Positions 1-6,189 of a stretch of DNA of 20,601 bases are shown here, piece after piece. Location of the stretch: assembly GCA_038045265.1 (NCBI GenBank), contig JBBSYL010000034.1, positions 1-20,601 of the forward strand, given 5' to 3'. The notes under the pieces are model-generated. The model did no database searches. It was not told the origin of the DNA and saw nothing but the letters and a program-made list of their open reading frames with translations. Source of the DNA: SICV01 sp038045265 (GTDB lineage: Archaea > Nanobdellota > Nanobdellia > Pacearchaeales > GW2011-AR1). Made by a program: the position numbers and the translations under genes. Within the stretch, counting starts at the first letter, position 1, and each line of letters starts with the position of its first letter.

Positions 1-5
1 AAAGA

Positions 6-13
6 TTTATAAA
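6..13 (+). promoter_or_regulatory. Box A (TATA) of the DGR target gene
   Basis: The sequence TTTATAAA begins 29 nt before the ATG at 35. Archaeal transcription starts about 25 nt downstream of the box centre, which places the start at or next to the ATG and predicts a leaderless mRNA. The same 29-nt spacing recurs before several other genes here. Confidence 0.7.
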
Positions 14-34
14 GCAAATATTCTAACAAAAACC

Positions 35-769
35 ATGAGCGGAATAGAATATTCAGAAGTTGCACCATCAAGAGGATGGCTTAAGGCTAAAAGCGGAGAT
101 AGAGAAGTATCCTTTGCTTGGCCATCATTTCAAGGAACTCATCAAGATTGTTGTCAAGCAATAGCAAAAGATAAAGAGTTAGTTCCAGCAGAGGGTTTAG
201 ATTTAGCAATATTAACAAATGGGGCATATTCTCAAAATACTCCTCAATGGACATCAGTTAAAGGTAATTTTAGAAGTAATTGGGTAAGAGCACCAAATAG
301 AAGTCTATTAATTCCAGCAGGTCATTTTAAAGGAGATAAGCAATTAGCAGGTATTCTTGTAGAAAGAGACTTGAAAGGAAATGGATTAAGTACAAAAATG
401 CAAGTTCCAGATTTATATGATTGGAAACAAAATGATTCGGGCATTTATATTTCTCCAGACAGAAATGCAAGTTTTGCACCATCAAGTTCTTATGAAGGAA
501 AATCATTTGAAAAAGATGGAGTTGCACATATTCATTTAACCTCTGAAGGAGCAGAATTGTTTGCAAAAACCGCAAAAGATGCAGGTTTGAAACCTTATAA
601 TTGGCTTGCTCAAAGAATGAAAGAAATTACTTCTACTGAACAAAGAGTTTCGTTGCTTGGCGAGTGCGTCGGTAGATTGGGCTTGGACGGCTTCGACTGG
701 GGCGGCGACAGGTACGGCCCTGCTTTTGGGGTGTCTGCTTCTCGCGAAGCGAGCGCGCCAAAAATTTAG
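35..769 (+). CDS. DGR target (variable) protein
   Basis: This 244-aa protein is the probable diversified product of the DGR. Its 3' end (645-733, residues about 205-233) is a variable copy of the template repeat at 1012-1100. Fifteen codons differ in amino acid from the template, at residues 209, 211-213, 216, 218, 220, 221, 223-225, 227-229 and 233. Every nucleotide difference falls on a template adenine. No signal peptide or membrane segment is visible, so it may be cytoplasmic or bind a partner by other means. DGR targets usually end in a C-type-lectin-like fold; I cannot confirm that fold here, and I do not recognise the N-terminal 200 residues. The gene is AT-rich until the VR, which is markedly richer in G and C. 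A GC-rich tail follows and encodes the last 11 residues. The ATG at 35 fits a leaderless start 29 nt after TTTATAAA. Confidence 0.85.
   Translation: MSGIEYSEVAPSRGWLKAKSGDREVSFAWPSFQGTHQDCCQAIAKDKELVPAEGLDLAILTNGAYSQNTPQWTSVKGNFRSNWVRAPNRSLLIPAGHFKGDKQLAGILVERDLKGNGLSTKMQVPDLYDWKQNDSGIYISPDRNASFAPSSSYEGKSFEKDGVAHIHLTSEGAELFAKTAKDAGLKPYNWLAQRMKEITSTEQRVSLLGECVGRLGLDGFDWGGDRYGPAFGVSASREASAPKI
645..733 (+). repeat. DGR variable repeat (VR)
   Basis: This 89-bp segment aligns without gaps to 1012-1100 at an offset of 367. It differs at 22 positions: 659, 660, 665, 666, 669, 672, 680, 681, 686, 692, 693, 695, 701, 702, 705, 707, 713, 716, 717, 720, 730 and 731. All are adenine in the template. Sixteen changes are A to G, five A to T and one A to C. 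The other 67 positions match, including all 58 non-adenine template positions. No stop codon is created. The match ends at 644/1011 on the left and 734/1101 on the right. Confidence 0.95.
737..753 (+). promoter_or_regulatory. Hairpin just after the VR, candidate IMH-type element
   Basis: Three bases after the VR lies GCTTC-TCGC-GAAGC (737-750), a 5-bp stem with a 4-nt loop. It overlaps an alternative stem CTCGC-GAA-GCGAG (741-753). In the Bordetella phage DGR, a GC-rich tract plus a hairpin or cruciform immediately downstream of the VR directs retrohoming. The position and GC richness here fit that role, which is inferred by analogy. The sequence also encodes the last residues of the target protein. 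Confidence 0.5.
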
Positions 770-839
770 GTTGAAATAATATTTTTAATTGCTACTATTA
801 TAGTATAACTATTTTTATTAATATCTTAAATCATAATAA

Positions 840-1011
840 AAAGTCTTAGTAAGGAGAAATCCTAAGCTAAGGCCACACGCACATTAATTAGTGCTTTCTC
901 TTACAAGAAAGCCAGTAAAATACAGCTATAACATTTAGTAAGCTATGAAATACCTTTCAGGATTGAGCCGAATAATGAAATAGCAGTGAAAATTTGGTTA
1001 ATATGCTACAT
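840..1011 (+). ncRNA. Candidate leader of the DGR template RNA
   Basis: The stretch between the target gene and the RT (770-1124) has no ORF of note and holds the TR. Before the TR I see several potential stems: CTT/AAG plus AGGA-GAAA-TCCT (845-866), with a GNRA-type loop; GCTTTCT-CTTACA-AGAAAGC (893-912), a perfect 7-bp stem; and TAGCA/TGCTA (981-985 with 1004-1008), just before the TR. DGR template RNAs need sequence flanking the TR for cDNA priming, so this may be the structured 5' part of that RNA. Short stems are common in AT-rich DNA, and no covariation was tested. 770-840 is AT-rich with no feature that I can support. Confidence 0.4.
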
Positions 1012-1100
1012 GAGTTTCGTTGCTTAACGAGAACGACGATAGATTGAACTTGAACGGCAACAACTGGAACGACAACAGGAACAACCATGCTTTTGGAATG
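1012..1100 (+). repeat. DGR template repeat (TR)
   Basis: This is the invariant donor copy of the VR. It has 31 adenines, 22 of which are changed in the VR. Read in the target frame it encodes ten AAC codons, and mutating the first two bases of AAC can never give a stop codon. It lies between the target gene and the RT on the same strand, as in most DGRs. The frame stays open from the TR into the RT, so an automatic call may extend the RT start back to a TTG at 1020. I regard that extension as template, not protein. Confidence 0.95.
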
Positions 1101-1124
1101 GCCTTAGCTTATAAGACAATAAAA

Positions 1125-2258
1125 ATGCAATCATACAACAATCTTTACAATAAAATAATTTCATTTGAAAATCTTATTCTTGCTTGGAAAAAAGCAAGGA
1201 AAGGCAAAACAAAGAAGAATTATATAATAGAATTTGAAAGAGATTTATTTTGTAATCTACTTGCATTACATTATGAATTAAAATATTTATCTTATCGCCC
1301 AAAGGCATTAGTAACCTTTATTTTACGAGACCCGAAAACTCGTAAAATAAGCAAGTCTGAATTTAGGGATAGAATTGTCCATCATGCAATTGTTAACATC
1401 TTAGAACCCATTTTTGACAAAACATTTATTCATGATTCTTGTGCTAACAGAATAGGAAAAGGTAACTTATTTGCTATTCAAAGATTTTATAAATATTTAA
1501 GAAAAGTATCAAGAAATAGATTGATTGCAAAAAACAAATTTAGAGATAATAACTACGTTTCAGGTTATTGCTTAAAGGCAGATATTAAACATTATTTTCA
1601 AGAAGTTAATCATAATATTTTAATGAATTTAATCTCAAGAAAAATAAGAGATAAAAAAGTTTTAAATTTGATAGAAAAGGTTAATGCGAACTTTGGAATG
1701 CAGAGAGAGAGAGAGAGAGAGAGTAACTTTTGCATTGGGTGAAACGTCAGGGCAAAGCCCTACGCAAGGAATGCCCTTAGGTAATTTAACCTCGCAATTT
1801 TTTGCTAATATTTATCTTAATAAATTAGATTATTTTGTCAAACATACTTTGAGAGCAAAATATTATATTAGATATGTTGATGATTTTGTTATTTTGCATG
1901 AATCCAAAGAACAATTAACAAAATGGAAAGAATGTATTAACGATTTTATTATAGAAGAATTAAAAATTGAACTTCATCCACATAAATCTAAAATAATTCC
2001 ATTATCTAATGGAATTGATTTTGTAGGTTTTAGAAATTTTTATCATTTTAAGATATTAAGGAGAAGAAATATAAAAATATGAAAAGAAGAGTAATAGCTT
2101 TCTCAAAGGCAGATTTATCTTATTCAGAGATGATGAATAGTTTTCAAGGTTGGTGTGCTTACTCAAAATGGGCAAATTCATACAAATTAAGAAAGGAAAT
2201 TTTGAAGGAGATTCATAAAGCTAAGCGGGAATATACTAGAAATAAGCAATCTTACTGA
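1125..2258 (+). pseudogene. DGR reverse transcriptase, interrupted by two frameshifts
   Basis: This encodes the RT that would copy the TR RNA into mutagenised cDNA. It lies in three frames. The first runs 1125-1742 and contains a DPKTRKISKSEFRDRIVHHA region and box 3 (LKADIKHYF, 1572-1598). The second runs from about 1702 to 2082 and contains QGMPLGN (1764-1784) and the catalytic YVDD (1873-1884). The third runs 2079-2258 and contains the FQGWCAYSKWANSYKLRKE tail typical of this RT group. Joined, it would be about 378 aa, close to normal DGR RT length. The first shift is inside (AG)11 at 1702-1723; one extra AG unit, or two fewer, restores the frame. The second is at the A5 run 2073-2077; one extra A restores it. 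As read, translation ends at 1742 before the active site. The start at 1125 fits the usual RT N-terminus; 1098 is an alternative. The end overlaps EF-2 by 7 nt on the opposite strand. True decay, phase variation and sequencing error are all possible. Confidence 0.85.
1702..1723 (+). repeat. (AG)11 microsatellite inside the RT gene
   Basis: Eleven perfect AG units encode alternating Arg and Glu in a variable linker between RT boxes 3 and 4. With 11 units the frame ends at 1742. With 12 or 9 units the frame continues as VTFALGETSG into QGMPLGN. Dinucleotide tracts inside coding sequence are classic slippage sites for phase-variable expression in bacteria. Whether this one varies is not shown by a single sequence. 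Confidence 0.9.
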
Positions 2259-4441
2259 TTCTCCGCCAATCCCTTTCTATCTCTGATTTTTCTAATAACA
2301 TCTGGTTGTAAAGTGGGAGGCATCTTCTGGAATTCTTGGTCCATAAGAGATGAAACTCCTCTCCCTTCAGTTGCACTTCTTAAGTCATTACTCCATCCAA
2401 TCATTTCAGCTACAGGAATTTTTGCTTTAATGAAAGTGTCATTTCCTTCCTGATTTACGTCTATTAGTGTTCCTCTCTTGCTTCCAACTAATGCAGTAAC
2501 TATTCCCATGAATTCAACTGGAACTTCAATCAAATGTGTTTGTATAGGTTCCAACAAAACCGCCCCGCCTTTCTTCATACAGTCAAACATTCCCTGTCTT
2601 ACTGCAGGATAAATTTGTGCAGGCCCTCTGTGCATATGGTCTACATGAAGTTTAGCATCATGTAATACAATTTTAGTCTTCATCATCGGCTCCTTTGCTA
2701 ATGGCCCCCCATCTACAACTAATCTCCATCCATCAATTATAGATTCAATTACTTCTGGAAGCAATACCAAACCACGAGTTCTCTCCTCAAATACATTCCC
2801 TTTGTATATTTCTTGATACTGTCTTGCTTCATCGTTGCTTATTCCTAATGCGCTCAACTTTTTCCATAATTCTTCGGCTTTTTTCTTTACTCTTCCCTCA
2901 GGCAACTCTCCTCTTTCAATCGCATTATAAACTTCATCTTCCAGTGGCTCCATACTTATATAAAATATGTTATGTCCGTTTGGTGTTCTGGATTCAATTT
3001 CATCTGAATCTTTTGCAATGCTCTCTCTGTAAACAACAATCGGTGCTCCCATTTTAACATCCAATCCTTTTTCAGTTTTTATTCTTCCCTCAATAATTTC
3101 CAGATGCAATTCACCCATTCCAGACATCAAGTTTTCCCCAGTTTCTTCATTAATTTCAATTTTGATACTCGGATCCTCCTTTCCTACTTTTCTCAAAACA
3201 TCGATAAGTTTTGGTAAATCAGCAGACCTTATGACTTCAATAGACTTAGTAATAACTGGCTGGAATATATGTTTTATTTCTTCAAATGGTGTCTGTTCAT
3301 TTTGGGTAATAGTATCCCCAACGTCTGTATTCAATCCAACTAATGCTAACACATTTCCTGCAGGAACTTCATTCAATTGCTCAGGTTTAATTCCATTATA
3401 TACTAAAACTTGCTGTACCCTATATTTCTTTTTTACATTATTTGCATAAACCTCCATTCCATTTTTTATGGTTCCAGAATATAAACGACCAGCAGCGACC
3501 TCTTTACCAGATCTTTTATCAATTGCAATATTAGTAATGACAAAAGCAACTTCTCCGTCCCTTCTGCAATGCAGTAAATCCTGTCCAAACTTGCTTTCAA
3601 TGTCTCCTCTCCATATCTTAGGGATTCTATACTTCTGCGCATCTACAGGATTCGGAAGATGTTTTACAGCCATATCTAATATAACTTCATGCAACGGTGC
3701 CTTTTCCCAAACCCATTTCTTTCTTGTCTCTTCATCTTTCTGATAAATCTCAATAATATCTTTGAAGCTAACTCCTTTCTTCTTCATGAACGGCACAGAC
3801 AAAGCCCAGTTTTCTCTTGCACTCCCAAAAGAAACGCTTCCATCCATTACATTGACCTGCCATTTTTCTTTAAATTCTGGTTCTGCAATCTGCATTATAA
3901 GATGATTGAAATTAGTTATAAGCTTCATTAATCTTTCCTGCATTTGCTCTGGAGTTAATTTCAATTCTTTTATAAGTCTATCAACTTTATTTATGAATAA
4001 TACCGGTTTCACCCTCTCTCTTAATGCCTGTTTCAATACAGTTTCAGTCTGAGGCATTATACCCTCAACAGCGCATATCAATACGAAAGTGCCGTCAATA
4101 GCTCTCATAGCCCTTGTAACGTTTCCTCCAAAATCTACGTGTCCTGGAGTGTCAATCAAATTAATCAAATACTCTTTTCCATGATATTCATGTGCCATGC
4201 TTACATTTGCAGCGTCAACAGTCATCAATCTCTCCTGTTCATCTGCGTGTTGCCAAGTAGTCATACCCTCTTCCAAGTCTCCAGCATTCTTACTAGCCAT
4301 CATTCCAGCAGCTGCGAGTAAGTTATCTGTAAAAGCAGTTTTACCATGGTGAATATGTGCACTTGTAGCAACATTACGAATATCTATTTGGGTATTTGTT
4401 AACCTTTCAATCTTGCGTAAGCTTGTTTCTTTGTCTGCCAT
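2252..4441 (-). CDS. fusA: Translation elongation factor EF-2 (aEF2)
   Basis: This 729-aa GTPase drives ribosomal translocation in the cytoplasm and has the normal length for archaeal EF-2. The G domain shows AHIHHGKT (residues 28-35), DTPGH (97-101) and NKVD (151-154). Domain IV keeps the histidine that is modified to diphthamide, H604 in HMHRGPAQ. The C-terminus ends in the usual GRGV...KIRDRKGL pattern. Two G-motif changes stand out: the P-loop Asp of AHIDHGKT is His31, and the switch I RGIT is RLMT (71-74). The start is the ATG at 4441; the same MADKE coding sequence occurs 62 nt upstream as a duplicated leader copy. It is the last core gene of the S12-S7-EF-2 series and converges on the DGR RT. 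Confidence 0.97.
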   Translation of the reverse strand: MADKETSLRKIERLTNTQIDIRNVATSAHIHHGKTAFTDNLLAAAGMMASKNAGDLEEGMTTWQHADEQERLMTVDAANVSMAHEYHGKEYLINLIDTPGHVDFGGNVTRAMRAIDGTFVLICAVEGIMPQTETVLKQALRERVKPVLFINKVDRLIKELKLTPEQMQERLMKLITNFNHLIMQIAEPEFKEKWQVNVMDGSVSFGSARENWALSVPFMKKKGVSFKDIIEIYQKDEETRKKWVWEKAPLHEVILDMAVKHLPNPVDAQKYRIPKIWRGDIESKFGQDLLHCRRDGEVAFVITNIAIDKRSGKEVAAGRLYSGTIKNGMEVYANNVKKKYRVQQVLVYNGIKPEQLNEVPAGNVLALVGLNTDVGDTITQNEQTPFEEIKHIFQPVITKSIEVIRSADLPKLIDVLRKVGKEDPSIKIEINEETGENLMSGMGELHLEIIEGRIKTEKGLDVKMGAPIVVYRESIAKDSDEIESRTPNGHNIFYISMEPLEDEVYNAIERGELPEGRVKKKAEELWKKLSALGISNDEARQYQEIYKGNVFEERTRGLVLLPEVIESIIDGWRLVVDGGPLAKEPMMKTKIVLHDAKLHVDHMHRGPAQIYPAVRQGMFDCMKKGGAVLLEPIQTHLIEVPVEFMGIVTALVGSKRGTLIDVNQEGNDTFIKAKIPVAEMIGWSNDLRSATEGRGVSSLMDQEFQKMPPTLQPDVIRKIRDRKGLAENQ

Positions 4442-4544
4442 TTTGTTTTGTTGTTTTCTCTAAATGGTAGTTAAGAAAATTTCGTGTTTTCTTTGTCTGC
4501 CATTTGTTATTTATTCTCCTGCAAATAGCAGTTTAAAAAATTTC
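4426..4544 (-). repeat. Diverged tandem duplication of the EF-2 start region
   Basis: Two units of about 57-58 nt lie head to tail on the minus strand: 4544-4488 and 4483-4426. Each runs from GAAATTTT through an ATG-containing segment. They share a perfect 18-nt block (4426-4443 and 4488-4505) holding ATGGCAGACAAAGAAA, which encodes MADKE. The upstream unit keeps a better TATA-like tract (TTTTTTAAA) and a Shine-Dalgarno-like AGGAG; both are degraded in the downstream unit. Confidence 0.8.
4471..4503 (-). CDS. Upstream mini-ORF (10 aa) in the EF-2 leader
   Basis: The upstream copy of the EF-2 start opens a 10-codon frame, MADKENTKFS, ending in TAA 29 nt before the real EF-2 ATG. It lies 62 nt from the main start, so it is out of frame with EF-2. 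AGGAG at 4520-4516 is 12 nt before its ATG. If transcription begins at the distal box A (4631-4624), this frame lies inside the EF-2 leader and could act as a regulatory uORF. It may equally be a harmless duplication remnant. Confidence 0.4.
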   Translation of the reverse strand: MADKENTKFS

Positions 4545-4611
4545 TTATTTTTTATTTCTATCATTTTTGTTTTTAATGAATACTAAATTAAAAATTTAGA
4601 GTAAAATCATT

Positions 4612-4631
4612 TACAAAATTAGCTTTTTAAA
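4612..4631 (-). promoter_or_regulatory. Extended promoter-like motif upstream of EF-2
   Basis: The 20-mer TACAAAATTAGCTTTTTAAA (plus strand) contains a minus-strand box A (TTTAAAAA, 4631-4624). It recurs perfectly at 7936-7955 before uS12 and with two mismatches at 20337-20356 before rpoH. Applying the spacing seen elsewhere puts a start near 4602 and an EF-2 leader of about 160 nt. Confidence 0.55.
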
Positions 4632-4633
4632 TC

Positions 4634-4650
4634 TTTATGCGAAGCATAAA
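4634..4650. terminator. Hairpin after the 297-aa gene
   Basis: TTTATGC-GAA-GCATAAA is a perfect 7-bp stem with a 3-nt loop. It starts 11 nt after the stop codon of the minus-strand gene at 4662-5555 and lies just upstream of the EF-2 promoter motif. No oligo-T tract follows it on the minus strand, so a terminator role is only a guess. Confidence 0.3.
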
Positions 4651-4661
4651 TCTTGCTTTCG

Positions 4662-5555
4662 CTAAACTTTAAATGGGTCAAAAACAGTCTTTCGAAGAAT
4701 TGTTCTTATTCCTACTCTTTCCTGCCCAATATCTTTACCAAGAACTTGCGCGGCTTTAATTAAACTATATCTCTCTTTTGAAGCTTGTTCAATTGCTCTT
4801 CTTCTAAGCCCATCATAAAATGCTTTTCTTTGTGTAGCATCCCCTTCCTTAAAACATCTTTCACAAAAAGCAAGAGCCATCTCCGCTATTCCTTTAGAAG
4901 GTTTAAAATAATCATCCATAGGTATAGGTCCTCTCCCTTTTACAACAACCCCATTTGGATATTTTTTAAGTATTCTCCCAGGCCTTCTTCTAGCCCCTAT
5001 TTTTCTAGCTTCTGCAAGAGATTCATAAACTCTTAAAGAATAATCTGGAGCGTCAAGGTCATCTATAAAACTCCCAGTTCTTACACTCTCTTCCACAATT
5101 TCTTGCCACTCTCTAATAAATTTCTCTTCAACAAAATCATCATCTTTAGTTCTCTTAGAAAGAAATGCCCTAAACCACCCATACTCCATTTTAACTTCTG
5201 GGCTTACACACACGATTGGTTCATTATGCCAATTATAAAAAACTATTTTAGATGCCTTTGCAGTTGTTTCTCCACAGCATAATTCTAAACTCTCAACATC
5301 TCCTTCCTGAAAAGAAACATGGCTCTCTGTTAAAAGTTCTCTAAGTCCCTCAAATTTTTTCTGATTTAAATATACAAATGTTCCTTTAGAAAGAGTCTGC
5401 CAATTCTCTCTTCCGTAATTTATCCCAGGCATTCTAAAAACTCTTTTTCCTGGTCTAAATCTTGTTAATTCTTCAAGTCCTAACTCTGCTTTCCCCAAAT
5501 CAGTTTCAGGCTTATCGCTAAATCCAGGAATTTGTAAAAAATATTGATAATTCAT
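4662..5555 (-). CDS. Hypothetical protein, 297 aa
   Basis: I do not recognise this protein. It appears soluble, without a signal peptide or membrane segments. It has a CC pair near residue 93, an Arg-rich stretch (KIGARRRPGRILKKYPNG, about 187-204) and a helical C-terminal third. An FCERC motif near residue 230 has too few cysteines to call a zinc site. The C-terminal part (YSLIKAAQVLGKDIGQERVGIRTILRK) could be a helix-turn-helix, but this is weak. TTTTAAAC lies 29 nt before the ATG, so it is probably transcribed alone as a leaderless mRNA. It sits between the toxin-antitoxin pair and EF-2. Confidence 0.7.
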   Translation of the reverse strand: MNYQYFLQIPGFSDKPETDLGKAELGLEELTRFRPGKRVFRMPGINYGRENWQTLSKGTFVYLNQKKFEGLRELLTESHVSFQEGDVESLELCCGETTAKASKIVFYNWHNEPIVCVSPEVKMEYGWFRAFLSKRTKDDDFVEEKFIREWQEIVEESVRTGSFIDDLDAPDYSLRVYESLAEARKIGARRRPGRILKKYPNGVVVKGRGPIPMDDYFKPSKGIAEMALAFCERCFKEGDATQRKAFYDGLRRRAIEQASKERYSLIKAAQVLGKDIGQERVGIRTILRKTVFDPFKV

Positions 5556-5576
5556 ATATGATTCATTAAAGAACTT

Positions 5577-5584
5577 GTTTAAAA
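5577..5584 (-). promoter_or_regulatory. Box A of the 297-aa gene
   Basis: TTTTAAAC on the minus strand begins 29 nt before the ATG at 5555, the spacing that recurs before other leaderless genes here. Confidence 0.45.
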
Positions 5585-5619
5585 ATATAACTAAAAATTA
5601 ATGTAAAAATTAGGAGTAA

Positions 5620-5961
5620 TTATCCAGCAGAATTAGCTTTCAGACACTTATAAAGTTCATCAAGTATCTTTTGGTGAAAATCATTATTTATAGCACATAA
5701 CTTCTTTTTTATTATTCTCTCATCAACTGTGAAAATTCTGTATGGTTTCACCCAGCTTTTAAAAGGCAATGTTCCAGAAAGAAAATTTTCTTTCTTTATT
5801 AAAATACCTTCTTTTGGTTTGTTACTAGTAATCAAACAACATATTCTGTCTTCAGTTTTATTAAAATAGGCATTAGAGATTATAAGAGCGGGTCGTAATT
5901 TATTAGAAGTTAAATCAGAATATGGAAATGGAACAAGAATAATCTCTCCTTGATTATACAT
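5620..5961 (-). CDS. MazF/PemK-like toxin
   Basis: This 113-aa protein has the N-terminal signature of the MazF/PemK/CcdB-fold toxins: GEIILVPFPYSD followed by LRPALIIS. Family members are usually ribosome-independent RNases that cleave mRNA at short motifs. I chose the ATG at 5961, not the ORF start at 6021, because the protein signature begins there. A strong Shine-Dalgarno, AGGTGG (5971-5966), sits just before it, and the start overlaps the antitoxin stop by 8 nt, which suggests translational coupling. The upstream antitoxin gene and the length (usual range about 105-120 aa) support a complete toxin. The specific RNA target cannot be inferred. Confidence 0.85.
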   Translation of the reverse strand: MYNQGEIILVPFPYSDLTSNKLRPALIISNAYFNKTEDRICCLITSNKPKEGILIKKENFLSGTLPFKSWVKPYRIFTVDERIIKKKLCAINNDFHQKILDELYKCLKANSAG

Positions 5962-6184
5962 TATTCCACCTTTCGTCTGCTTCATTGTCCCAATCTTTTT
6001 TAAGAGATTTTTCCGAAGCAAGCATATTTAAAATACTTTCATGCTGGGGTAACTTTTCAATCTTGTCAAGTTCAGCAATTCTCATTTCTATAATCTTTCG
6101 TACATATTCGCTCCATTTTATCTCGGAGTAAGCTCTCATTTTTTTATACACATCATCATCAATTGATAGAGTTATATTAGTCAT
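5954..6184 (-). CDS. Antitoxin, ribbon-helix-helix type
   Basis: This 76-aa protein begins TNITLSIDDDVYKKMRAYSEIKWSEYVRKII, which fits the beta strand plus two helices of a ribbon-helix-helix DNA-binding domain. The acidic C-terminal tail (KKDWDNEADERWNNV) is the kind of extension that binds and blocks a MazF-type toxin. It is the first gene of a two-gene operon with the toxin, which overlaps it by 8 nt. An inverted repeat covering the promoter (6190-6209) is a likely autoregulatory operator. Box A at 6213-6206 begins 29 nt before the ATG, so the mRNA should be leaderless. Confidence 0.8.
   Translation of the reverse strand: MTNITLSIDDDVYKKMRAYSEIKWSEYVRKIIEMRIAELDKIEKLPQHESILNMLASEKSLKKDWDNEADERWNNV
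5966..5971 (-). promoter_or_regulatory. Shine-Dalgarno of the toxin gene
   Basis: AGGTGG on the minus strand ends 4 nt before the ATG at 5961. It lies inside the end of the antitoxin gene and decides the toxin start in favour of 5961 over the longer frame. Confidence 0.65.
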
Positions 6185-6189
6185 ATATC

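Noticed and set aside
965..990. Group II intron domain V
   Set aside because: GAGCCG at 965-970 recalls domain V, but no matching hairpin, bulge or other intron domains are present, and the RT has DGR context.
1020..1124. RT N-terminus extended back through the TR
   Set aside because: The open frame from the TTG at 1020 simply reads the template repeat. The conserved RT start begins at about 1125.
3162..3449. Plus-strand ORFs inside EF-2, rpoA and rpoB
   Set aside because: They are antisense shadows of strongly conserved minus-strand genes, with low-complexity, Ser/Leu/Phe-rich translations and no recognisable domain.
5962..6021. Longer toxin start at 6021
   Set aside because: This would place 60 nt inside the antitoxin gene. 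The family signature and a Shine-Dalgarno favour the ATG at 5961.
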